A stretch of 5,898 nt of DNA, from positions 1 to 5,898 of the forward strand of contig JAPUIN010000082.1 in NCBI GenBank assembly GCA_027297005.1. Direction: 5' to 3'. Below, piece after piece: positions 1 through 5,898 of this stretch. The position numbers and the translations under genes are program-made. The notes beneath the pieces are model-generated. The model made no database searches, had not been told where the DNA came from, and saw nothing but the letters and a program-made list of their open reading frames with translations. The stretch is from Acidobacteriota bacterium (GTDB lineage: Bacteria; Acidobacteriota; Polarisedimenticolia; Gp22-AA2). Position 1 is the stretch's first letter, and each line of letters starts with the position of its first letter.

Positions 1-1082
1 CAGCGCAGCGACGGCATCGCTTTCTCCGTCAGGTCGTGAGAGTTGTTCGTGACAGGGGCGTACCCGTCGATCGTCACGATCGCCCTGGCGCCGGCGATCT
101 CCGCGATCCGTTCGGCCGTCCTGCGAATCCGTGTATGAAAATCGTCCCGCATGTCCGGATCGAACGTCCGGATCGTCCCCTCCATCTCCACGACCGCCGG
201 GATGATGTTGCCGCGGTTCCCTCCTTCGATCCTTCCGATCGAAACGACGGCCGGCGCCTTGGTGACGTCCAGGTGCCGGCTGGGGATCGTCTGGAGCGCG
301 GTGATGATCTGGGCCGCCACGGTGACCGGGTCGACGCCGAGCCAGGGGGTCGAGCCGTGCGTCTGTTTCCCCTCGACCCTGATGCCGAGCCAGTCCGCCG
401 CGGCGAGCGTCGGCCCGGCACGGACGTGAAGCGTTCCCGCGGGCAGCGGGGTGACGTGGAGACCGAAGATCGCCTCGGGGCGTCCCGGCCCGTCGAGCAC
501 CCCTTCCCGGACCATCAGATCGGCCCCCCCCTCCTCACCCCGGGGCGCCCCCTCCTCAGCAGGCTGGAAGATGAAGTGGATCGTCCCGGGCAGTTGATCG
601 CGCATCCCGGCGAGCACCTCAGCCGCTCCCATGAGGATGGCGACGTGGGCGTCGTGCCCGCAGGCGTGCATCACACCCACCTCCTTCCCGTTGTGGACGC
701 CGCGGGCCTTCGACGCGAACGGCAACCCGGTCATCTCGGTAACCGGCAGCGCGTCCATGTCAGCGCGCAGCGCAATCACAGGGCCCGGCTGTCCTCCCTT
801 CAGGATCCCTACGACTCCGGTGTGGGCGATCCCGGTCTTCACCTGATCGAAATTGAGGCTCTTGAGATGATCGGCGACGAGCCTGCCGGTCCGGACCTCC
901 CGGTTCGACAGCTCCGGGTGCTGGTGCACGTCCCGACGCCAGCCGATGACCTTTCCCTCGACCGCCTTGATGGCGGGCTCGGCCCCCGCTTTGAGATCAT
1001 CAGTCCGCGCGTGCGGGGGGTTGCTTCCGGCGACCGCGGTGAGGACGGCCACCGCGATCCATCTTCTGCCAGCTCTGGTCAT
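1..1082 (-). CDS. M20 family metallo-amidohydrolase with signal peptide (partial, C-terminus off the left edge)
   Basis: This is a zinc-type hydrolase of the M20D branch (AbgB, hippurate hydrolase and IAA-amino-acid hydrolase relatives), which cleaves the amide bond of N-acyl amino acids or related conjugates. The first 360 residues are visible. An N-terminal leader (RAGRR, then a hydrophobic run at 8-20 and a possible cut after the Ala of PPHA, about residue 25) suggests export. The catalytic domain follows, with ALRADMDALP at 104-113, HACGHDAH at 139-146, PAEEG at 174-178 and GLHV at 207-210. By family analogy the metal ligands are C141, H143, E177 and H209, and E176 is the catalytic base. 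The lid/dimerisation domain starts around 230 and includes THGSTPWLGVDPV at 241-253. The last metal-binding His lies beyond the window. The ATG at 1082-1080 is chosen because it gives the leader and has GGGAG five bases upstream. In-frame ATGs farther upstream would add a non-leader extension. The gene starts inside the 3' end of the amidotransferase gene, which suggests translational coupling. The family is certain; the substrate is not. Confidence 0.93.
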   Translation of the reverse strand, partial: MTRAGRRWIAVAVLTAVAGSNPPHARTDDLKAGAEPAIKAVEGKVIGWRRDVHQHPELSNREVRTGRLVADHLKSLNFDQVKTGIAHTGVVGILKGGQPGPVIALRADMDALPVTEMTGLPFASKARGVHNGKEVGVMHACGHDAHVAILMGAAEVLAGMRDQLPGTIHFIFQPAEEGAPRGEEGGADLMVREGVLDGPGRPEAIFGLHVTPLPAGTLHVRAGPTLAAADWLGIRVEGKQTHGSTPWLGVDPVTVAAQIITALQTIPSRHLDVTKAPAVVSIGRIEGGNRGNIIPAVVEMEGTIRTFDPDMRDDFHTRIRRTAERIAEIAGARAIVTIDGYAPVTNNSHDLTEKAMPSLR

Positions 1083-3135
1083 TTTGACTCCCGGAATGAT
1101 GCGTTCGAATTGGCTGCCGTGAATTGTCATTCCCTGGATTCCAGTTCCCCACCGGCACCGCATCGCGCGCCCGATCTCCCGTTCGCGCCGGCGCGGTGCG
1201 CTCCGGGGCCCGGACGTCGGCGATGGGGACCGCACCCCCCTCACCGTAGATCCGGTCGCACCACAGATCGAGCGCCAGAAGCGTGAACAACGCCTTACGG
1301 TGATCCGTCTTGCGCGCGAGGTGCTCGTTCAACAGCTGCGACACGCCAGAGAACGAGAGCATCCCCCGCGACTCGATCCGCTCACGGGAGAACCTCTCGA
1401 GCAAATTGTCTCCGAGTCCTTCGAGCAGCCAACGCGAGAACGGGATGTTGAACCCGCGTTTGCGCCGGGTCAGGATCTCTGCCGGCAGCCTGTGTCGCAT
1501 CGCCCGGCGCAGAATGACCTTGCCGGTCGTCCCGCGCAGCTTGAAGCGCGAAGGCAGACCCGCGACGAATTCGACCAGCTCATGATCCAGAAACGGCGCC
1601 CGCGCCTCGAGCGAAGCGAGCATCGTCGCCCGGTCGACCTTGGTTAAGAGGTCATCCTGTAGATACATCGTGAAGTCGGTGTAGAGCAGCTCGGACAGGC
1701 CATCCGGGAAGCTGCGGCCGGCCAACCGGTCCCGCGCGGAGGCGAATGGATCATCCGAAGCGAGCATCGCGGCGACGCGCGGAGCCAGCACGCCGGCGTG
1801 GAGCTCGGGCGGCAGGCTGCCGAACCATGAGTGGTGGCGCTCGACGCGCTCTCTCTCGGCGCCCGAGAGAAACCTGCTCAGCAGATAGTCGAGGCCGACG
1901 TTCCCCATACTGGCCGGGAAGACGGACCGCGCCGCCGCGCCCAGCGTCCGGCGCAACCAGGCCGGCAGAAGACGGAACCTCTCGGCGTATCGATCCCCCG
2001 CATAGGTCGGGTAGCCGGCGAACAGCTCGTCCCCTCCCTCGCCGGACAGGATTACCTTTACCTTCTGACGCGCGAAGCGCGCGAGCAGGTGGGTCGGGAT
2101 CGTGGATCCGTCCCCCAGCGGCTCGTCCATCCCCTCGCCGACGAGGCGCAGCCCCTCCTCGAGATCGGCACGGCCGAGGATCAGCTCGTGGTAATCGGCC
2201 TGAAAATGGCGCGCCGTGCGGGCGGCAAACCTCGCCTCGTCGAAGTCGCGATGATCGTGTCCGAGCGCGAACACCGGCACGCCCGGTCCGACCTGGTCGG
2301 CCAGATGCGCCAGCATGGCAGACGAGTCGATGCCGCCCGAGAGAAAGACGCCGACTGGCACGTCGCTGCGGGCGCGACGATGGACCGCAACGCCGAGCCG
2401 CCGATCGATCTCCTCGGCAATCTCTGCGGGATCCCCATCCGTGGCACCGCGTCCGAAGTAATCGGCGAGATCCCAGTAGCGGTGAATCTCGAGACCCTCA
2501 TCCGACACCATTGCGATGTGGCCCGCGGGCAGCTTGTGGATGCCCCGAATCGGCGAGAACGGCGCGGGGAAGTAATCGTGCAGCAGATATCGCCGCAGCG
2601 CGACGGGATCTACCTCCCTGGGGACCTGCGGATTGACCAACAACGCACGCAGCTCGGACGCGAAGACGAACTGCTCCGGCCCCTGCCAGTAGAAAAGCGG
2701 CTTCTCACCCGCCCGATCCCGGCCCAGCATGAGCGTCCTTCTCCGCCCGTCCCAGATGGCGAAGGCGAACATGCCGTCCATGCGATGGACGAACTGCGGA
2801 CCGTACTCCTCGAATAGATGGGGGATGACCTCGGTATCGACCCGGGTGCGAAAACGGTGGCCACGCGCCTCCAGACCGGCGCGGAGCTCGGCGCCGTTGT
2901 AGATCTCGCCATTGCAGACCGTCCAGATCGTTTCATCTTCGTTCGTGAAGGGGGGCGAGGGGGCATCGAGATCGACGATCGCCAGACGGCGGAAACCAAG
3001 GGCGCAGGACTCGCGGAACGCGTATCCCTCCCCATCTGGGCCTCGATGCGCAAGCGTCGCGGTCATCCGGCGAACGATCTCGTTCCGCTCGGGATCGATG
3101 CCCGGTCTTCCAAGGACACCCGTTAGCCCGCACAT
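1000..3135 (-). CDS. asnB: Asparagine synthase (glutamine-hydrolysing)-like amidotransferase
   Basis: This is a 711-residue class II glutamine amidotransferase. An N-terminal Ntn domain hydrolyses glutamine, and a C-terminal ATP-pyrophosphatase domain adenylates a carboxylate and transfers the ammonia, making Asn from Asp or an amide on another acceptor. The nucleophile is Cys2 (MCGLTG). Glutamine-site residues include R49 (GFRRLAIVDL), N75-E77 (CNGEIYN) and D100. The synthetase domain has the SGGIDSS loop at 266-272, SGEGGDELFAGY at 364-375, and the conserved K499-VDRATM and EARAPFLDHELVEF segment. The recognisable family sequence ends near residue 630 (ALDLWCDRIYG). The remaining roughly 78 residues are Arg/Pro-rich, look like no known domain, and overlap the M20 gene by 83 bases. 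The ATG is fixed by Cys2 and by GGAGAG five bases upstream. Paralogues of this type are frequent in exopolysaccharide and PEP-CTERM/exosortase loci. The divergent glycosyltransferase makes a surface-glycan role plausible, but ordinary asparagine synthesis cannot be excluded. The symbol is by family only. Confidence 0.95.
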   Translation of the reverse strand: MCGLTGVLGRPGIDPERNEIVRRMTATLAHRGPDGEGYAFRESCALGFRRLAIVDLDAPSPPFTNEDETIWTVCNGEIYNGAELRAGLEARGHRFRTRVDTEVIPHLFEEYGPQFVHRMDGMFAFAIWDGRRRTLMLGRDRAGEKPLFYWQGPEQFVFASELRALLVNPQVPREVDPVALRRYLLHDYFPAPFSPIRGIHKLPAGHIAMVSDEGLEIHRYWDLADYFGRGATDGDPAEIAEEIDRRLGVAVHRRARSDVPVGVFLSGGIDSSAMLAHLADQVGPGVPVFALGHDHRDFDEARFAARTARHFQADYHELILGRADLEEGLRLVGEGMDEPLGDGSTIPTHLLARFARQKVKVILSGEGGDELFAGYPTYAGDRYAERFRLLPAWLRRTLGAAARSVFPASMGNVGLDYLLSRFLSGAERERVERHHSWFGSLPPELHAGVLAPRVAAMLASDDPFASARDRLAGRSFPDGLSELLYTDFTMYLQDDLLTKVDRATMLASLEARAPFLDHELVEFVAGLPSRFKLRGTTGKVILRRAMRHRLPAEILTRRKRGFNIPFSRWLLEGLGDNLLERFSRERIESRGMLSFSGVSQLLNEHLARKTDHRKALFTLLALDLWCDRIYGEGGAVPIADVRAPERTAPARTGDRARDAVPVGNWNPGNDNSRQPIRTHHSGSQNDQSWQKMDRGGRPHRGRRKQPPARAD
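1088..1092 (-). promoter_or_regulatory. Shine-Dalgarno site of the M20 amidohydrolase
   Basis: On the minus strand GGGAG lies five bases before the ATG at 1082. It supports this start over upstream in-frame ATG codons and lies inside the coding sequence of the preceding amidotransferase, as expected for coupled translation. Confidence 0.55.
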
Positions 3136-3140
3136 CGACG

Positions 3141-3146
3141 CTCTCC
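3141..3146 (-). promoter_or_regulatory. Shine-Dalgarno site of the amidotransferase
   Basis: Minus-strand GGAGAG stands five bases before the ATG at 3135. With the obligatory Cys at position 2 it fixes the start of this gene. Confidence 0.7.
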
Positions 3147-3177
3147 GAGAGGATCTGGCATTCCGGGATGGCGCCTA

Positions 3178-3206
3178 TTTTTACCCGAACGGAGAACCGA
3201 AGTCGA
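3178..3206 (-). promoter_or_regulatory. Possible sigma-70-like promoter for the amidotransferase gene
   Basis: The only A/T-rich patch in the intergenic region gives TAAAAA on the minus strand at 3183-3178 (4 of 6 matches to TATAAT). TCGACT lies 17 bases upstream at 3206-3201 (4 of 6 matches to TTGACA). A transcript starting a few bases downstream would have a leader of about 35 bases before the ATG, which includes the Shine-Dalgarno site. Both boxes are imperfect and the host's sigma-factor preferences are unknown, so this is a weak call. Confidence 0.3.
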
Positions 3207-3337
3207 GTCCCGCCGGGGGGAGCCGAGCCCGGCCAGTCGGAGCCTCTATCCATCGGCGCCCGTTCGTGCGATTCTTCCCCGTCACATCGTTTTCTTTCCC
3301 ATCCAGCCGCTCCTCGGGGTTGACCGGTCTCACGGAA

Positions 3338-5128
3338 ATGAACGTTACTCACGCCAGCGATCGTCGGCTGTACTGGATCGGCCTGGGGATCGTTCTCGCC
3401 ATTTACGCCAGTCTTGCCAGCATCCGTTATTTCACACCTGACGATCTCGGGAAACGGGATCAGGAAAGACCGGTGAGTTACATCGCCGACGTCGTGCAGA
3501 ACGGGAACTGGCTCTGCCCGCGGGATGCGCTCGGCGGCATATCGAGCAAGCCACCCATGCACCCGTGGATCGCCGCGGTGGCTTCGCACGCGATGGGGGG
3601 ACTCATCCGTCCCGCCTGGATGTTCCCCTCGTTGCTGGCCATGCTGGTCGCCTCGCTGACCATTTACACCGTCGGGCGACGGAGGCTCGGCTGGGAGGCG
3701 GCCCTCCTCGCAGCCACGACGTTCCTGCTCTGCCATATCGGCGTCAAGATGGTCGGCATCGTGCGCACGGATGCGCTGTTCGGTTGCATCGTCCTGCTGA
3801 ACGCGCTCGCCGCGTTGCGCGTCTGGGAGACCGGTCGCGGCTGGACGCTGTTCTGGGCGATCGCCCTGGTCAGTACCCTGACGAAAGGCCCTCTGGGGGT
3901 GATCCTCGCCTTCACCCCCCTGCTGGCTGTCTGGTGGGAGCGGGGCAGCGGCCACCCGAGCCCGTTCAGGCGGGGAATGCTGCCGGGGATGTTCGTCTGG
4001 GCCGCGGGGAGCCTGGGCTGGCTGCTGAGCGCGTGGTGGGCGTTCGGGGACGAGGTCATTAGAGAGGTCATCGGCCGTGAGCTTCTAAGACACGCCGTTA
4101 TCGGTGACGCCGGCGAAATGGCGATCACGCGATTCTACGCGGCTCCCTTCTACCTCCTGTCCCGTTATGCTCCCTGGAGCTTCTTCACGATCGCGGCGAT
4201 CATCCGGGTGATTCGACGCCCCGCGCCCGACCCCTCGCGCCGCCGCTTCGACCGGTTTCTGGTCTGCTGGATTCTCGCCGGCGTCGTGATCTTCGCACTC
4301 GTCGGGCATCAGCGCTCCAACCTGATCTTTCCCCTGGTGGCCCCTTCCGCATGGCTTGCCGGCAGCTTCCTGGCCGACATGCGGTGGATCCGCGGTCCCC
4401 GGCGGGCCCTGGTCACAGCCTGTGTGCTGGCGGTGACGCTGGTTCCGATCCTGGGCGTCGTTTACGGTCTCCTCTACCCGCGTGATCCCGCGGTACGGAT
4501 GGGGCTCGCGGTCAAAAGGATGGCCCGGGGGCTGCTTTCCGATGTCGGACCCGAGTTTCCGCTCCTCTACGCCGGCGCGCCACTCGGCCTGCAGCTGCAT
4601 CAGGGCATCTGGCGCCTGTACGGGACGGAGGAGATTGCCTGCGATCTGCTCGGGGGGCCGCACCCGTTCTTCGCCGCCGTCGGTTCCAAGGATCGCTTTC
4701 TCGAGTCCTGTCGAACGTCCGGGGTGACGCCGCACGTGGTGCGTCTCTGGGAAGATGACGCATCGGATCAATCGATCGCGATCGTCGGCAACCGGGATCG
4801 ACTGGACTGGTACGATCCGATGACCGGCTGGATGGCCCCGTTCGCCATCACATTTCGAGGCGTCCGTCCATTGGGAGGAAAGTCTGACTACCTCGACAAA
4901 GCCGGCATCCTCATGAATGGCGGCAACTTCCGGATCGAGGAACTGGGGGGCGGGTTGACCATCATGAACCGATCCGATCGCCGCGCGACGATCCGTCTCG
5001 AGCTGCAGCAGGGTGCGCGACTCTGGCGCGAGGAACACACGATCGAGGGGGGTGATGAGCTGTCACTCACGTGGCCGGACTCCACCACCGGCTCCCCGAC
5101 TCCGGGAATTCGGCCAGCCGCGACGTGA
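3338..5128 (+). CDS. ArnT/PMT-like membrane glycosyltransferase (GT-C fold)
   Basis: This is a 596-residue polytopic inner-membrane protein of the PMT_2/ArnT type, which transfers a sugar from a polyprenyl-phosphate carrier to a lipid or glycan acceptor on the periplasmic side. After the first membrane segment (11-30) the expected periplasmic loop has D41-Q42-x-R44, then NGNWLCP (55-61) and SKPPMHPW (70-77). These align without gaps, to my recollection, with the family's DE-x-RYAE...GDW..P...KPP pattern. R143-T-D145 and LTKGPLG (181-187) are further family signatures, as is the FYAAPFYLL...APWS segment at 266-281. About ten to twelve hydrophobic segments end near residue 380. Residues 381-596 are soluble, and the last 100 or so look beta-rich. 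The start is uncertain: the ATG at 3338 gives a short polar N-terminus before the first membrane helix but lacks a good ribosome binding site, and an in-frame TTG at 3320 is an alternative. The SGNH gene follows seven bases downstream. The donor sugar and acceptor cannot be told from sequence. Confidence 0.9.
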   Translation: MNVTHASDRRLYWIGLGIVLAIYASLASIRYFTPDDLGKRDQERPVSYIADVVQNGNWLCPRDALGGISSKPPMHPWIAAVASHAMGGLIRPAWMFPSLLAMLVASLTIYTVGRRRLGWEAALLAATTFLLCHIGVKMVGIVRTDALFGCIVLLNALAALRVWETGRGWTLFWAIALVSTLTKGPLGVILAFTPLLAVWWERGSGHPSPFRRGMLPGMFVWAAGSLGWLLSAWWAFGDEVIREVIGRELLRHAVIGDAGEMAITRFYAAPFYLLSRYAPWSFFTIAAIIRVIRRPAPDPSRRRFDRFLVCWILAGVVIFALVGHQRSNLIFPLVAPSAWLAGSFLADMRWIRGPRRALVTACVLAVTLVPILGVVYGLLYPRDPAVRMGLAVKRMARGLLSDVGPEFPLLYAGAPLGLQLHQGIWRLYGTEEIACDLLGGPHPFFAAVGSKDRFLESCRTSGVTPHVVRLWEDDASDQSIAIVGNRDRLDWYDPMTGWMAPFAITFRGVRPLGGKSDYLDKAGILMNGGNFRIEELGGGLTIMNRSDRRATIRLELQQGARLWREEHTIEGGDELSLTWPDSTTGSPTPGIRPAAT

Positions 5129-5135
5129 GGTAGGG
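5127..5135 (+). promoter_or_regulatory. Ribosome binding site of the SGNH hydrolase gene, serving one of two nearby ATGs
   Basis: GAGGTAGGG overlaps the glycosyltransferase stop codon. GAGG is five bases from the ATG at 5136, and the distal AGGG-like part is six bases from the ATG at 5142. Either start is possible and they differ by two residues (MQ). The arrangement argues for translation coupled to the upstream gene. Confidence 0.6.
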
Positions 5136-5898
5136 ATGCAGATGGAACGCCCCTCACGCTTCAAAGGATTGTTCGTCAACGGCTCACTGCTGGTCGTGAG
5201 CATGCTGGTCACCTGCCTGGCGATTGAATTCCTGCTGAGAGCTTTCGACTTCCGGAGCATCTCTTATCATCCCATCAGCGGCTTCTGCCGCTACGATGAA
5301 ACCCTGGGCTGGCGGCTCGTCCCCGGCCGCAGTGGAGTGTTCAGGAAACAGGAGTTCTCGGCGCGGGTCGAGCAGAGCGAGCAGGGATTGCGCGATCGCG
5401 CCTACCCATACGAGCGCGTCGAGGGAATGAAGCGGATCCTGGTGCTGGGTGATTCGGTGGTGTGGTGCTGGGGAGTCGAGATGAGCGAGTGCTTCACCGA
5501 CCTGATGGAGGAGAACCTGCTCAACGCGGAAGTGATCACGGCCGGAGTCCCGGGATACGGGACCGCCCAGGAGGTGCTCCTGTACGAGAACGAACTCGCC
5601 CGGTTCAACCCCGACCTGGTCATGCTGGTGTTCGTGGGGAATGACCCCGCCGAGAACCTGTCGTCAGCGATCCGTCCGGTCTTCAAACTGCGGGACGGGG
5701 AGCTCGTGCTGACCAACGTCCCGGTGCCCCGTCGGAAGAGCCCGGTGAAGGAGTGGCTCCTGGCTCATTCCCGTCTTTACTGGCAGTTGAATTATGCCGC
5801 GCAGGTGGCACGTTATTCGATCAAGATGGCCCGCGAAGGCACGAAACTCAACCGCCCGCGCGGTTACCTGCCGCTCTCGCCCGGGCAGGAACCGGAAG
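5136..5898 (+). CDS. Membrane-anchored SGNH/GDSL-type hydrolase (partial, C-terminus off the right edge)
   Basis: The first 254 residues are visible and the frame is open to the window end. A single hydrophobic segment at about 11-36 looks like a signal anchor that places the rest outside the inner membrane. A spacer follows with DETLGWRLVPGRSG (54-67) and QGLRDRAYPYE (83-93), a pattern common just before the catalytic domain in this group. The catalytic domain shows block I GDS (105-107, nucleophile S107), a block II glycine in AGVPGYGT (136-143) and block III GND (168-170, N169 as oxyanion-hole residue). The block V Asp-x-x-His should lie past the window edge. Members act as esterases, or as acetyl-transfer or deacetylation enzymes on polysaccharides and lipids. 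Directly following a sugar transferase with a seven-base gap, it may trim or acylate the same glycan. The residues after GDS are VVWCWGVE rather than the commoner F-T-F/W-G-W-G form; C111 is unusual. The family is confident; the substrate is unknown. Confidence 0.88.
   Translation, partial: MQMERPSRFKGLFVNGSLLVVSMLVTCLAIEFLLRAFDFRSISYHPISGFCRYDETLGWRLVPGRSGVFRKQEFSARVEQSEQGLRDRAYPYERVEGMKRILVLGDSVVWCWGVEMSECFTDLMEENLLNAEVITAGVPGYGTAQEVLLYENELARFNPDLVMLVFVGNDPAENLSSAIRPVFKLRDGELVLTNVPVPRRKSPVKEWLLAHSRLYWQLNYAAQVARYSIKMAREGTKLNRPRGYLPLSPGQEPE

Larger units (their letters stand above)
3136..3337. promoter_or_regulatory. Divergent intergenic control region
   Basis: About 200 non-coding bases separate the leftward amidotransferase from the rightward glycosyltransferase, so promoters for both directions should lie here. 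A candidate leftward promoter is listed separately. A six-base inverted repeat, GCCGGG (3212-3217) and CCCGGC (3228-3233), flanks a ten-base loop. It has no T-run, so it is not a typical terminator; it could be a weak operator or leader hairpin, or chance in GC-rich DNA. A pyrimidine-rich stretch at about 3270-3315 precedes the glycosyltransferase start. No convincing rightward -10/-35 pair was found. Confidence 0.5.

Noticed and set aside
36..1286. Long plus-strand open frame of 416 codons antisense to the M20 gene
   Set aside because: It mirrors the M20 gene, is rich in Arg, Asp and Pro as expected for GC-rich antisense translation, and has no recognisable motif.
1746..2817. Two long plus-strand open frames (296 and 328 codons) antisense to the amidotransferase
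   Set aside because: They are low-complexity Arg/Pro-rich or motif-free translations of the opposite strand of a clearly conserved gene.
3212..3233. Inverted repeat as a transcription terminator
   Set aside because: The stem is only six bases with a ten-base loop and no T-run. It lies between divergent genes, where no terminator is needed.
2912..3337. Upstream in-frame extension of the glycosyltransferase frame by 142 codons
   Set aside because: It runs through the antisense of the amidotransferase N-terminus and the intergenic region, has no family similarity, and precedes the natural first membrane helix.
3320..3349. TTGACC resembling a -35 box, with GTTACT 18 bases downstream
   Set aside because: The -10 match is poor and the pair lies over the glycosyltransferase start codon, which would leave no leader for the annotated start.
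2933..3955. 340-codon minus-strand open frame across the intergenic region and the 5' part of the glycosyltransferase gene
   Set aside because: It is a shadow of the real genes on both sides, with polar low-complexity content and no motif.

Overview
The window is a protein-dense stretch of high-GC bacterial DNA with two divergent gene pairs around a roughly 200-base intergenic region. The organism is probably a Gram-negative bacterium. The evidence is a putative exported hydrolase with a Sec-type leader, a multi-pass sugar transferase of the type that uses polyprenyl-phosphate donors, and a membrane-anchored SGNH hydrolase. The sequence alone does not fix a phylum. Soil or metagenomic lineages such as Acidobacteriota or Eisenbacteria-like groups are only a guess.

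Left half, minus strand, read right to left: a complete asparagine-synthase-like glutamine amidotransferase (3135 to 1000), followed by the first 360 codons of an M20-family metallo-amidohydrolase (1082 to beyond base 1). The two genes overlap by 83 bases in different frames, so they are probably co-transcribed. The overlap falls in an atypical C-terminal tail of the amidotransferase.

Middle: bases 3136-3337 hold the divergent control region. A weak promoter-like pair and a clear Shine-Dalgarno sequence serve the leftward amidotransferase. No convincing promoter or ribosome binding site is visible for the rightward gene.

Right half, plus strand: a complete ArnT/PMT-like membrane glycosyltransferase (3338-5128) with an unusual soluble C-terminal domain. 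Seven bases later comes the start of a membrane-anchored SGNH/GDSL hydrolase that runs off the right edge (5136-5898+). These two are very probably one operon.

Taken together, an amidotransferase of the kind often found in exopolysaccharide clusters, a lipid-linked sugar transferase and a membrane-anchored esterase-like protein suggest a locus that builds or decorates a surface glycan. That is an inference from gene content and neighbourhood; the families themselves are known. No RNA genes, mobile elements, CRISPR arrays or clear terminators were seen.
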